A stretch of 18,940 bases of DNA from Solirubrobacteraceae bacterium (GCA_030151725.1 JASLDD010000211.1:1-18940); one strand, 5' to 3'. Positions 6,717-14,220 are shown, counted from the first letter of the stretch. A program made the numbers and translations. The notes: generated by a model from the letters alone, not told the origin.

Positions 6717-6718
6717 CC

Positions 6719-7360
6719 GTGTTCCCAAGACGATCATTGACAATCCGTAGCGCTCGCAAGGGCTACATCCGACTCTTCAGCGCCGGCGTGATCGCCTGCG
6801 GCATGTTCTCGGCGCTGCCCGCCTCGGCAGGTGCGGCGCTGATCAGCACCGGCGCATGCAACAGCGCCGAGCTTTCCACACCGTTCGCCCGTTGGGGCGA
6901 CTCCAGCAGCTATGAGGCATTGCCCGGCGGGGACTTCGAGGGCTCGCTCGCCGGCTGGGCCACGACCGGCGGCGCACACACCGTGGACGGCAGCGAGCCT
7001 TTCAACGCAAGCGGACCGGGCAGCAAGTCGCTGCTCCTGACGCCCGGCTCCACAGTGACTTCAGCACCCACCTGCGTCAACGCGAGCTATCCCACGTTTC
7101 GCTTCTTTGCGCATAACAGCAGCCTTCTTTCGACCGTCCTCGTGCAGGTCGTCGCCAGCACCCCTCTGGGTCAGCTGACTCAGTCGCTTGGCGTCGTCGC
7201 GCTCAGCGGTAGCTGGCAGCCAACCCCCGTGATGCTCACCGACGCTCTCGTCGGTGGCGCCCTCTCCGGCGGCAGCGCCCAGATCTCGATCCGGCTCACT
7301 GCGCTGACCGGCTCCACGCAGGTCGATGACATCTTCATCGATCCTCGTATGACGCATTAA
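6719..7360 (+). CDS. Secreted protein under c-di-GMP riboswitch control
   Basis: The product has 213 residues. The GTG at 6719 is chosen because GAAGGAGG (6707-6714) precedes it. An in-frame ATG at 6689 lies inside the riboswitch hairpin, and the open frame further left overlaps the HD-GYP gene. A signal peptide covers about residues 1-40: Arg-rich start (FPRRSLTIRSARKGYIR), hydrophobic core, cleavage near LPASAGA. The mature part has a pattern seen in jelly-roll, carbohydrate-binding-like domains: GGDFEGSLAGWATTGG, KSLLLTPGSTVTSAP, alternating hydrophobic strands (VLVQVVASTPLG), and an ending DDIFIDPR like that of CBM4/9-type folds. No catalytic motif or sortase/anchor signal is seen. It is probably an exported adhesin or matrix-binding protein; the fold is an inference. 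Confidence 0.85.
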   Translation: MFPRRSLTIRSARKGYIRLFSAGVIACGMFSALPASAGAALISTGACNSAELSTPFARWGDSSSYEALPGGDFEGSLAGWATTGGAHTVDGSEPFNASGPGSKSLLLTPGSTVTSAPTCVNASYPTFRFFAHNSSLLSTVLVQVVASTPLGQLTQSLGVVALSGSWQPTPVMLTDALVGGALSGGSAQISIRLTALTGSTQVDDIFIDPRMTH

Positions 7361-7406
7361 AAGCCGGCTAACGCACAGTCGCCGAAACTGCCGCCGACCC
7401 CCCGCC

Positions 7407-7412
7407 TACCAT
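7407..7412 (+). promoter_or_regulatory. Possible -10 element for a leaderless Zn-ribbon mRNA
   Basis: TACCAT fits the TANNNT pattern and ends 7 bases before the second of two in-frame GTG codons (7414 and 7420). No Shine-Dalgarno sequence is present, consistent with leaderless translation from 7420. No -35 element is clear. Confidence 0.25.
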
Positions 7413-7413
7413 T

Positions 7414-7683
7414 GTGGGCGTGATCGAGCATTGCGATCGTTGCCTGGAAATCGCCCCCCCCTGGGACTCCGTCGAGTACCTCGAGTGGCATCTCGGCGTG
7501 GACGAGGACGGTGAGTACCTGGGCGTCGTGTGCACCGGCTGCTTCGCCGGCGAGGGCATGTCGTTCATTGGGATCGAGGCCCGGACCTCCTCCGCCCGTG
7601 CCGCCCGCCTGAGCGTCGTCAGCTCCAACGCTCGCGCCGGCGATGAGGCGGACAGCCCGCCCGCGATGCGCACCGCCGCTTAG
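7414..7683 (+). CDS. Small CxxC/CxxC putative zinc-ribbon protein
   Basis: The product is 89 residues from the GTG at 7414, or 87 from the GTG at 7420. It has two Cys pairs, HCDRC near residue 7 and VCTGC near residue 40, separated by an acidic, aromatic segment (EYLEWHLGVDEDGEYLG). This spacing is that of a small treble-clef or zinc-ribbon module binding one zinc. The C-terminal 40 residues are Ala/Ser/Arg-rich and probably disordered. It is convergent with the E2 gene (13 bases between the two stops) and 53 bases after the riboswitch-controlled gene, so read-through from that gene is possible. The family is not recognised; regulation or protein binding are both possible. Confidence 0.62.
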   Translation: MGVIEHCDRCLEIAPPWDSVEYLEWHLGVDEDGEYLGVVCTGCFAGEGMSFIGIEARTSSARAARLSVVSSNARAGDEADSPPAMRTAA

Positions 7684-7696
7684 CCGGCGCAAAATT

Positions 7697-8329
7697 TCAA
7701 AGAGCGAGGCTGAGAGGCCTCTCGAGCAGGCCCTTGATGTCGGAGAGCAGCCGCGCGGCGTCCGCGCCGTAGAGGATCCGGTGATCGCAGCTCAGCGTGA
7801 GGGTGAGCAGTGTGCGATCGACGATCTCGCCGTCCACGCGCGCCAGCGTCTCACGCAGCGCGCCGACGCCCAGGATGGCAGCCTGCGGCGAGTTGACTAC
7901 GGGCGTGATAGCCGTCATGCCGAACATGCCGAGATTTGACACGGTGAACGTCGCGCCAGACAGCTCCGGCGGCGTGATCTCGCCGGAGCGCACGCGCTCT
8001 GCCAGCCGACGGCTCTCGCGGGCAATCTGCGCCAACGACTTGGTGTCGGCGTCGGGCACCGTGGCAACGACCAACGCATCATCGCCAGCCACGGCGATGC
8101 CCACGTTGACACGCTGGTGAAGCTCGAAGCGACCGTCGCGGTATGAGCCGTTCGCGCGCGGATGCGAGCGCAACGCGACCGCGCACGCCTTGACGATCAT
8201 GTCGTTGAACGACGGGGCGCTCCCCGCCTCGGCGATCTCTTTGAGCTGCGCCCGCAGGGCGATCGCAGCATCCATCGCGACCTCCGCCTGGATCTGGAAG
8301 TCGGGCACCGTCGCCTTCGTCTCGGCCAT
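7697..8329 (-). CDS. 2-oxoacid dehydrogenase E2, catalytic domain part
   Basis: This is the C-terminal acyltransferase domain of a dihydrolipoamide acyltransferase (210 residues from ATG 8329). The same frame stays open upstream, with E2-like residues such as SEIQELSRLQQTVARR directly before the ATG, so 8329 is not a true start. Family features include MAETKATVPDFQIQ, FNDMIVKACAVALRSHP, VNVGIAVAGDDALVVATV, FTVSNLGMFGM, and the active-site strand SCDHRILYGAD. The catalytic His is present, but the Asp of the usual H-x-x-x-D-G motif is Tyr. The domain transfers the acyl group from lipoyl-lysine to CoA and normally forms the complex core. It is separated from its lipoyl part (8197-8814) by a frameshift. 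The E1 gene lies upstream; no E3 is in the window. Confidence 0.85.
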   Translation of the reverse strand: MAETKATVPDFQIQAEVAMDAAIALRAQLKEIAEAGSAPSFNDMIVKACAVALRSHPRANGSYRDGRFELHQRVNVGIAVAGDDALVVATVPDADTKSLAQIARESRRLAERVRSGEITPPELSGATFTVSNLGMFGMTAITPVVNSPQAAILGVGALRETLARVDGEIVDRTLLTLTLSCDHRILYGADAARLLSDIKGLLERPLSLAL

Positions 8330-8814
8330 TCTGCGGGCGACCGTCTGCTGCAGGCGCGAGAGCTCTTGGATCTCGCTGCCCCCCTTCGCGCCGGGGGCTG
8401 ACGCTGGAGCCAGGGCCGCCTCCGGAGCCGCTCGGCGGCGGGCAAGGACGTGGGCGGTGCAGGAGCCGCTGCGCTCGACTTTGACGCGACCGGCGTGGAC
8501 ACCGAGCGCTCGCCCTCCGAGGACCCCTTGACGGAACCCGCATGCTCGCCGTCCCCCGCGGCCCCGACTTCGACCTCCGCCACCAGCGGCCCAACCCGCG
8601 CGATCAGCGCACCCACTGCAACCGTCTCGCCGGGTTGGACGACGATCTCGAGGATGCCCTCGACATCTGAGATGTGGGTCATGGTCGCCTTGTCGGTCTC
8701 GATCTCGACGAGCTCCTCGCCTTTGGCCACAGGCTGGCCGTCGTCGATCAGCCAGGTGAGGATGGTGCCGTCCTCCATCGAATCGGACAGCCCCGGCATG
8801 ACGATGTCGATCAC
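8197..8814 (-). CDS. 2-oxoacid dehydrogenase E2, lipoyl domain part (frameshifted)
   Basis: From ATG 8814 the first about 76 residues are a lipoyl domain. MPGLSDSMEDGTILTWL opens it, and the lipoylation site is K42 in IETDKATM, followed by EVEGIL-like and VGALIARVG strands. A charged Ser/Ala/Pro linker follows to about residue 123 (SSAAAPAPPTS). Beyond that the frame turns into Arg-rich sequence (ERLRRRPWLQRQPPARRG) that runs antisense-like through the catalytic domain until a stop at 8197. That tail is not real E2 protein. The intended product continues in the frame of 7697-8329. The start lies 10 bases after the E1 stop, so E1 and E2 form one operon. Residues 1-123 are confidently E2; the rest is an artefact of the frameshift. 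Confidence 0.8.
   Translation of the reverse strand: MIDIVMPGLSDSMEDGTILTWLIDDGQPVAKGEELVEIETDKATMTHISDVEGILEIVVQPGETVAVGALIARVGPLVAEVEVGAAGDGEHAGSVKGSSEGERSVSTPVASKSSAAAPAPPTSLPAAERLRRRPWLQRQPPARRGAARSKSSRACSRRSPAEWPRRRRRCPTSRSRRRSRWMLRSPCGRSSKRSPRRGAPRRSTT
8438..8450 (-). other. Apparent single-base frameshift inside the E2 gene
   Basis: Upstream of this point the lipoyl frame is coding. Downstream the sense switches to the other frame, with LARRRAAPEAALAP leading into the catalytic domain. Adding one base here would fuse them into about 372 residues. Even so, the peripheral subunit-binding domain, usually about 35 residues, is reduced to an LARR-like remnant with no G-x-G-x-x-G-R-I motif. 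Either a real lesion or an assembly error in GC-rich sequence would explain it. Confidence 0.75.
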
Positions 8815-8824
8815 GGCCTGCTCC

Positions 8825-11155
8825 TCATCGGATGAGATCGAGGGCCGCGCCGACGATCGCGTCGGCGTCTATTCCGAAGTGTCTGTAGAGATCCTGAACG
8901 TCGCCCGACTGCCCGAAGTCCTGGACCCCGAGGCAGGCGATCGGCGCTCCGCGCACGGCGGCGAGGAACGACAAGGTGTGGGGGTGCCCGTCGAGCACGC
9001 TCACGATCGGCGCGGCGCGCAACTCGGGGAAGAGAATGTCGAGGATCTCGCTTGAGCCCTCCTGCTGACCCTGCCGCGCCTGCCACGCCCGCCACACGAG
9101 GTCGGCCGATGTCAGGCACACGACATCGGCTTCGATGGCCGCCTCAGCAAGCTCCTCAGCGGCGGCGATCGTCTCGGGCATGATCACGCCCATGCCGACC
9201 AGCACCACCTCGGGCGTGCCGGCGGCCTCGCGCAGTAGATAGCCCCCGGCGAGCACCTGCTCGCGCCGGCGAGCACGCGCGTCGCTCTCCTGCGGGACGG
9301 CAGCCAGCGCCTGATCGACCGGGCGGGTGCTGAGGCGGAAGTACGCCGACGTCCCATCCACGCGGCCAAGGCGTCCGAGGGCATGCAGCAGAGTCCACTC
9401 GAGGTCCTGCCCAAAGGCCGGCTCCCATGCCACGCAGCGCGGCTGCTCGAGCCCGATGGAGGGCGTGATGATCGACTGGTGCGCGCCGCCCTCGGGGGCG
9501 AGGGTGACGCCGGAGGGGGTGCCGACGAGGATGCTCTGCCCACCTGCGTACATGCCGAAAGACCACGGCTCCAGGGCGCGGTTGACGAAGGGGTCATAGA
9601 GCGTGCCGATCGGCAGCAGCGGCTGCCCGTCGCGCGACCATGTGGCCCCTAGCTCGCCGATCAGCCCGACGAGGTTGCCCTCGGCGATCCCCAGCTCGAT
9701 GTGCTGCCCGCTCTCGGACTCGCGCCAGCGGACCAGCGTGTCGGTGTCGTCGGCGAACCAGTCGACCCGCTCGCCGGGGTTCCACACGCCGGCGCGGTTG
9801 ATCCAGCCGCCGAGGTTCGTGGAGGAGGCCACGTCGGGGCTGACCGTGACGACGTGCTTGGCCAGCTCGGAAGCCTCGTGGGCGAGATCTACGAAGAAGC
9901 GCCCAAAGCTCTGCTGGGTGGAGGCGGAGCCGGCGTGGACGCGCCCGAAATCGCTGGGCGCAACCGGCGGCTCGCGCCGGGGCAGCTCGACGCGCCGCAG
10001 GCGCTCGGCGGCCGCGCGACAGAGCTCCCACTCGGGGGTGCCCTCCCCGAACCCTCGCCACGGGTCAGAGTGCTCGGCGCCGAGCCGCCCGGCGAGCTGC
10101 TGCCACTGCTCGCTTGAGAGCAGCGCTGAGTGGTTGGCCGGGTGCCCCTCCGTGGGTAGCCCCCAGGCCTTGATCGTGTAGGCGAACACGACCGCGGGAC
10201 GGTCGGTGAGCGAGTCGGCGCGCTTGAAGGCGTCGAGCAGGTCGACCAGGTCGTGCCCGCCGAGATCGCGCACAGCGACAACCAGCTCCCCGTCGTCGAG
10301 ATCGTTGAGCACGCGCTCGATGCTCTTCCTGGCACGCCCTTCCCCACACAGGCGCTCGCGCAGCTCGCCGGGAGAGCTGCGCAGCAGCCGCTGGTACTCC
10401 TCGTTGGTCATGGCGTCGATTCGTTGCTGCAAGGACTCTCCGCCGCTGCGGGCGAACAGCTCGCGCAGACGCCGTCCGTACTTGACGGTGATCGTCTCCC
10501 AGCCGGCCGCCTCGAACATGCGCCCGATGCGCCCGGCGGCGATGTCGGGGACGACGCGGTCGAGCGACTGGCGGTTGAGGTCGACTATCCACAGCATCTC
10601 GCCGAGCTGCGGGACCATGGGGTCGACCAGCGCCTCCCAGATGGCGCCCTCGTCGAGCTCGGCATCGCCCACAAGCGCGACCTGGCGCCCACCGCGGGGA
10701 ACGTCGAAGTGGCTTGCCACGTAGCGGTGGGCGAGGCTGCTCCACAGGGTGGCCGTGGCACCGATCCCGACGGAGCCGGTCGAGAAGTCCACGGGATCGG
10801 GGTCCTTGGCGCGGCTGGGGTAGCTCTGCAGGCCGCCGAAGGCGCGCAGCTCGGTGAGCTGGTCGCGCTCGAGCGTGCCGAGCAGATAGTTGATCGCGTG
10901 GAGGACTGGCGCGGCGTGAGGCTTGACGGAGACCCGGTCGGGCGCGCGCAGGTGCTCGAAGTAGAGCGCACACATGATGCTCACCATCGATGCGGAGGAC
11001 GCCTGATGACCGCCCACCTTCACCCCGGAGGTGGTGGTCCGCTCCTTGTTGGCGTGGTGCACGATGCTCGTCGCCAGCCACAGAACGCGCCGCTGAACCG
11101 CTTCGAGCGCCTCTAGCGAGGTCTCGAGCTCAGCGGTCGGCTCAGCAAAGGGCAT
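8825..11155 (-). CDS. AceE-like 2-oxoacid (pyruvate) dehydrogenase E1, single chain
   Basis: This 776-residue thiamine-diphosphate enzyme combines both transketolase-like halves in one chain, as in homodimeric AceE. N-half: GGHQASSAS (48-56), a His in the KPHAAPVLHA segment (78-86), and the cofactor motif GDAELDEGAIWEAL (163-176) with N194 in DLNRQSLDR, which binds Mg-ThDP. C-half: NLGGWINRAGVW, HIELGIAEGNLVGLIGELG containing the conserved cofactor-activating Glu, APEGGAHQSIITPS, and a transketolase C-terminal domain ending near VQDFGQSGD. It is shorter than proteobacterial AceE (about 890). The E2 gene starts 10 bases downstream. The likely reaction is oxidative decarboxylation of pyruvate or a related 2-oxoacid onto E2 lipoate; the true substrate cannot be read from sequence. 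No clear ribosome binding site precedes the ATG. Confidence 0.88.
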   Translation of the reverse strand: MPFAEPTAELETSLEALEAVQRRVLWLATSIVHHANKERTTTSGVKVGGHQASSASMVSIMCALYFEHLRAPDRVSVKPHAAPVLHAINYLLGTLERDQLTELRAFGGLQSYPSRAKDPDPVDFSTGSVGIGATATLWSSLAHRYVASHFDVPRGGRQVALVGDAELDEGAIWEALVDPMVPQLGEMLWIVDLNRQSLDRVVPDIAAGRIGRMFEAAGWETITVKYGRRLRELFARSGGESLQQRIDAMTNEEYQRLLRSSPGELRERLCGEGRARKSIERVLNDLDDGELVVAVRDLGGHDLVDLLDAFKRADSLTDRPAVVFAYTIKAWGLPTEGHPANHSALLSSEQWQQLAGRLGAEHSDPWRGFGEGTPEWELCRAAAERLRRVELPRREPPVAPSDFGRVHAGSASTQQSFGRFFVDLAHEASELAKHVVTVSPDVASSTNLGGWINRAGVWNPGERVDWFADDTDTLVRWRESESGQHIELGIAEGNLVGLIGELGATWSRDGQPLLPIGTLYDPFVNRALEPWSFGMYAGGQSILVGTPSGVTLAPEGGAHQSIITPSIGLEQPRCVAWEPAFGQDLEWTLLHALGRLGRVDGTSAYFRLSTRPVDQALAAVPQESDARARRREQVLAGGYLLREAAGTPEVVLVGMGVIMPETIAAAEELAEAAIEADVVCLTSADLVWRAWQARQGQQEGSSEILDILFPELRAAPIVSVLDGHPHTLSFLAAVRGAPIACLGVQDFGQSGDVQDLYRHFGIDADAIVGAALDLIR

Positions 11156-11200
11156 ACCCAGAGCAAATCAGAGTTGCCGCATCGAACACAATCAATCGCT

Positions 11201-11210
11201 GCCGATCGGC
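11201..11210. promoter_or_regulatory. GCCGATCGGC palindrome upstream of E1
   Basis: This 10-base perfect palindrome lies 46 bases upstream of the E1 start, within an otherwise AT-richer 160-base gap that should hold the E1 promoter. Short GC palindromes are frequent by chance here, so an operator role is only possible. I see no clear -35/-10 pair in the gap. Confidence 0.2.
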
Positions 11211-11315
11211 GACTTACACGCAATATTCAGCCGCCAGATGCTGTATTTGATTTGATTTATTCTGGAGATCTCGCGGGCGAGCGTGCGGCTTACCCCACGG
11301 TCATGCGTGGCGGGA

Positions 11316-12764
11316 TCAGCCGTCGACGAGAAGGCTGTCGATCGGCCCCAGCAGCGCCATCGAGCGCCGCGAGGAGCCGGGCAGCTCGAACAGCCGGTGC
11401 GTCTGCGCCTCGCCGCGGTTGCGTCGGGCGAGCTGCTCGACGGCGATGGGGCGCCACAGCTCGTCCACGACGCGCGCCGCGTCGCCGGCCACCTGCTCGA
11501 CGGAGAGCTCCAGGTGCTCGGCCCACAGACGCAGGCGCGTCTCGCGGGCGAAGGCGGGATCGCAGATAACGACGTTCATCTCGGAGTCGTTGAAGAACGA
11601 GTGGTCGTTGAGGTTGGCCGAGCCGATCGTCAGCCAGGCGTCATCGACGATGCCGATCTTCGCGTGCACGTAAACGGGCCCCGTCAGCGTCCCCGTGCGC
11701 GCGCCGATGCTCGTCGCCAAAAAGCGCCCCGCGCCACCGTCCGCGTCGGCGAGCACGCCGAGCTGCCCGCGGGTGGTGTCGGCTCCGTTGTTGGGCTTGG
11801 ACGGCAGCAGCACGACGACTCGGAAGTCCTCGGTGGGCGGGTTTCGCAGCTTGTCCACAAGGATCTCCACCACAGGCACCGACCACAGGAACTGGTTCTC
11901 GAGGTAGATCAGCTCGCGCGCCGAGCGCAGCGCCCGCATGTAGGCCTCGAGGATGCGGAAGTCCCCCTGAGGCAGGAAGTCGTAGACGTGCTCGGGGACC
12001 GTGCGCACGACCTGCAGCTCGTGCTGACCGGCGGGCGGCGGCGGGGGCGTCTCCGCCAAGCGCTCGCCCGTCACCGCGTGCCAGCGAGCCGCGAAGTGCG
12101 CGGCAACGTCGGCCACGGCCGGCCCCTCCAGACGACTCGCCGCGTCGTGCCACCCGAGCCGCCCGTGCATCGGGTGGTCGCTCTCGTCGAAGCGATCGCC
12201 GCCCAGGGATGTCAGGTCGATGCCGCCGACGAACGCCACCTCGCCGTCGACGATCACGAGCTTCTCGTGATGGCAGTGAAGCGGGCGCTCTTTGGAGTCG
12301 AGCACGCAGCGCACCTTCGTGCCGCGCATCAGCTCGCTGCGGACCTCGCGCACGGCCGAGCGGGCGGGGGTGAACACGGGCAGCGGAGCGCCCGCCCACA
12401 GCAGCACCCTCACGTCGACTCGCTCTGCGAGCTCGCCGAGCAGGTCGCGCAGTCGCCGTGCCTGCTCGTCGCGGGTAAGGCCGAAGTCGGCGGTGATGTG
12501 CCACCCGGCGATGTGCACGTGCGAGCGAGCGCCGGCGAGCGCATCGGCGATGCGGGGCAGCGCCTGCGCGCCGTCGATCAAGATCTCCAGCGCGCAACCG
12601 GCGCGCGGCGGCGGATCCCCGGCGCTCCACAGCGAGCCGTCGTGGGGAGGCTCGAAGCGCTCGAGCTGACCGGCACGGCGCAGCCGACGGCGGTGGTGTT
12701 CGCGATTTGCCCGCTCGATGCCTTCCCCGAGCAGACCGTCCATGCGCTCCAGCAGGCCGCTCAT
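11316..12764 (-). CDS. Phospholipase D/cardiolipin synthase-like protein
   Basis: This 482-residue protein has two HKD motifs: H166-x-K168-x4-D173 (CHHEKLVIVDGEVAFVGG) and H367-x-K369-x4-D374 (VHAKIGIVDDAWLTIGSANL). Together they form one PLD active site working through a phosphohistidine. Supporting PLD features are IDGAQALPRIADAL, VHIAGWHI, the IDL after the first motif, IYLENQFLW, and SANLNDHS after the second. There is no signal peptide or membrane segment, unlike classical Cls, which has two N-terminal helices. It may be a peripheral cardiolipin synthase or a phosphatidyl hydrolase. It starts 13 bases after the amidase stop on the same strand, so the two are likely one operon. The substrate is unproven. 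Confidence 0.9.
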   Translation of the reverse strand: MSGLLERMDGLLGEGIERANREHHRRRLRRAGQLERFEPPHDGSLWSAGDPPPRAGCALEILIDGAQALPRIADALAGARSHVHIAGWHITADFGLTRDEQARRLRDLLGELAERVDVRVLLWAGAPLPVFTPARSAVREVRSELMRGTKVRCVLDSKERPLHCHHEKLVIVDGEVAFVGGIDLTSLGGDRFDESDHPMHGRLGWHDAASRLEGPAVADVAAHFAARWHAVTGERLAETPPPPPAGQHELQVVRTVPEHVYDFLPQGDFRILEAYMRALRSARELIYLENQFLWSVPVVEILVDKLRNPPTEDFRVVVLLPSKPNNGADTTRGQLGVLADADGGAGRFLATSIGARTGTLTGPVYVHAKIGIVDDAWLTIGSANLNDHSFFNDSEMNVVICDPAFARETRLRLWAEHLELSVEQVAGDAARVVDELWRPIAVEQLARRNRGEAQTHRLFELPGSSRRSMALLGPIDSLLVDG

Positions 12765-12777
12765 GGCGAGCGTCCGA

Positions 12778-14196
12778 CTACGCGGTCTGAGCGATCGGCG
12801 CCCGGCGCCCGGCCCACGGGCGTGCCTGCTCGAGCTGAGCTGCCAGACCGATCAGCTTCGCCTCCTGCCACGGACCGCCTACGAGCTGGACTCCTACGGG
12901 GATGCCCTCGTCGGTCCAGTGCAGCGGCAGGCTGACGGCCGGCAGGCCGGTCACGTTGCCGAAGGCGGTAAACGACACGCTGGCCACGACCTCGAACAGC
13001 GGCTGGTCGGGCGTCGCGTGCTGGGAGGCCAGCAGGGCGCCGGCCTGTGGCGGCAGGATCGCCGAGACGGGCGTCATGAGGATGTCGAAGTCGCGCCCCC
13101 AGCGAACCACCTCACGGCGGCTCAGCAGCTCGAGCGTGCGCGCGGCGAGGACGTAGTCGTAGGCGCCGGTCTCGCTGCTCAGGCCGCGCTGGTGGGCGAT
13201 GTGCGGCTCGACCGCCGACCAGTCCACGCCCTCGTAGTCGGCGAGCCCACCCTGTGTGAGGGCGATGAACGGGGGCACCATCTCTTCGGAGATCGTCGGA
13301 ACCTGCACCTCCTCGACCGAGTGGCCGAGCTCCTCGAGAGCCGCAGCCGTCGCCCGCGCCGCCTCGCTGCAGGCGGGGTCGGTGGGGATCCCGAGCGGCG
13401 CCTCAGCCATCAGGCCGATGCGAAGCGTGCCCGGGGGCATGCTCGTCTCCTCAGCAAACGGGCGGGAGGGAGCCGGCGCGTTGTACCAGGCGAGCGAGTC
13501 CTGGCGCGCAATCGCATCGAGCACCACGGCGGAGTCGGCGACGGTCTGAGAGACGACGCCCTCGACCACCGCGCCGAGCCAGCTCTGGGCCAGGCGCGGC
13601 ACGCGACCGCGACTCGGCTTCAGGCCGACCAGGCCGCAGTAGGAGGCGGGGATGCGAATCGAGCCGCCGCCGTCGTTGGCGTGGGCAATTGGGAACATGC
13701 CTGCCGCCACGGCCGCGGCGGCACCCCCGCTCGAGCCGCCCGGCGAGCGGTCTGTGTCCCAGGGGTTGCGCGTGATGCCGTAGCGGCTGTTCTCAGCGAC
13801 AGTGATCACGCCAAACTCCGGCGTGTTGGTGCGCCCGCACAGCACAAAGCCGGCCGCCACGAGCGCATCGACGACCAGCTCGCTCTCCTCGCTCACGCCG
13901 TCAGGCGCGCCGTTGGAGCCATAGGTCACGGGCCAGCCGGCGACCGGCGTGAGGTCCTTGATCGGCAGCGGCACGCCCAGGAACGGCGCGTGCTCGCCCG
14001 CCGCCAGACGACGGTCGGCCTCGACAGCCGCCGCGCGCGCGTCCTCGTCGTTGCGCCAGATCACAGCGTTGATCTGCGGGTTCAGCGCGTCCACGGCTGC
14101 AAGGCACGCATCGAGCAGCTCGACCGCGGAGACCTCGCCGACGCGCAGCGCCGCAGCGAGCTCCAGAGCCGAGGAGGACGGGCCAAGCTGAGCCAT
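12778..14196 (-). CDS. Amidase-signature family hydrolase
   Basis: This 472-residue protein is a full-length amidase-signature enzyme with the Ser-cisSer-Lys triad. K80 is in GVPLPIKDL, the bridging S155 is in SPGGSSGGAAAA, and the nucleophile S179 is in NDGGGSIRIPAS. The spacings (75 and 24) match those of fatty-acid amide hydrolase. FLGVPLPIKD, GRTNTPEFG and GLKPSRGRVP are further family segments. It lacks a signal peptide and GatB/C partners are not adjacent, so a stand-alone amide hydrolase is more likely than GatA. No Shine-Dalgarno sequence is seen; TAGGGT ends 6 bases before the ATG, suggesting a leaderless transcript. It is upstream of the PLD-like gene and divergent from the SDR gene. 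The substrate is unknown. Confidence 0.92.
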   Translation of the reverse strand: MAQLGPSSSALELAAALRVGEVSAVELLDACLAAVDALNPQINAVIWRNDEDARAAAVEADRRLAAGEHAPFLGVPLPIKDLTPVAGWPVTYGSNGAPDGVSEESELVVDALVAAGFVLCGRTNTPEFGVITVAENSRYGITRNPWDTDRSPGGSSGGAAAAVAAGMFPIAHANDGGGSIRIPASYCGLVGLKPSRGRVPRLAQSWLGAVVEGVVSQTVADSAVVLDAIARQDSLAWYNAPAPSRPFAEETSMPPGTLRIGLMAEAPLGIPTDPACSEAARATAAALEELGHSVEEVQVPTISEEMVPPFIALTQGGLADYEGVDWSAVEPHIAHQRGLSSETGAYDYVLAARTLELLSRREVVRWGRDFDILMTPVSAILPPQAGALLASQHATPDQPLFEVVASVSFTAFGNVTGLPAVSLPLHWTDEGIPVGVQLVGGPWQEAKLIGLAAQLEQARPWAGRRAPIAQTA

Positions 14197-14202
14197 TGGC
14201 CG

Positions 14203-14220
14203 ACCCTACCAGGGTAGGCT
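14203..14220. promoter_or_regulatory. Divergent promoter with CCTACC/GGTAGG palindrome
   Basis: CCTACC (14205-14210) and GGTAGG (14213-14218) form an inverted repeat around AG. On the reverse strand it contains TAGGGT, six bases before the amidase ATG. On the forward strand it contains TAGGCT (14215-14220), about 42 bases before the SDR start. Both match TANNNT, so the two -10 elements overlap face to face. Reciprocal or shared control is a reasonable inference. Confidence 0.42.

Noticed and set aside
6269..6718. Open frame extending the secreted protein about 150 residues upstream
   Set aside because: It runs antisense through the HD-GYP gene and through the riboswitch, and places the signal peptide in mid-protein. 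The GTG at 6719 has GGAGG and a proper signal peptide.
8079..8594. Third reading frame through the E2 gene as a separate gene
   Set aside because: It contains no E2 motif and overlaps both true E2 frames; only the lipoyl and catalytic frames are meaningful.
10065..11081. Reverse-strand open frame of 338 codons inside E1
   Set aside because: Arg/Ala-rich frame shadow of the E1 gene, which is continuous in another frame.
11283..12935. Forward-strand open frame of 550 codons
   Set aside because: Antisense to the PLD-like gene, Arg/His/Gln-rich with no recognisable domain. This is a usual shadow in GC-rich DNA.
12778..14196. GatA subunit of the tRNA amidotransferase
   Set aside because: The amidase triad fits, but no GatB or GatC gene is adjacent and the C-terminal half resembles stand-alone amidases; the generic family call is safer.
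12718..14217. Forward-strand open frame of about 500 codons
   Set aside because: Antisense to the amidase gene, whose full catalytic triad is intact; composition is typical of a shadow frame.
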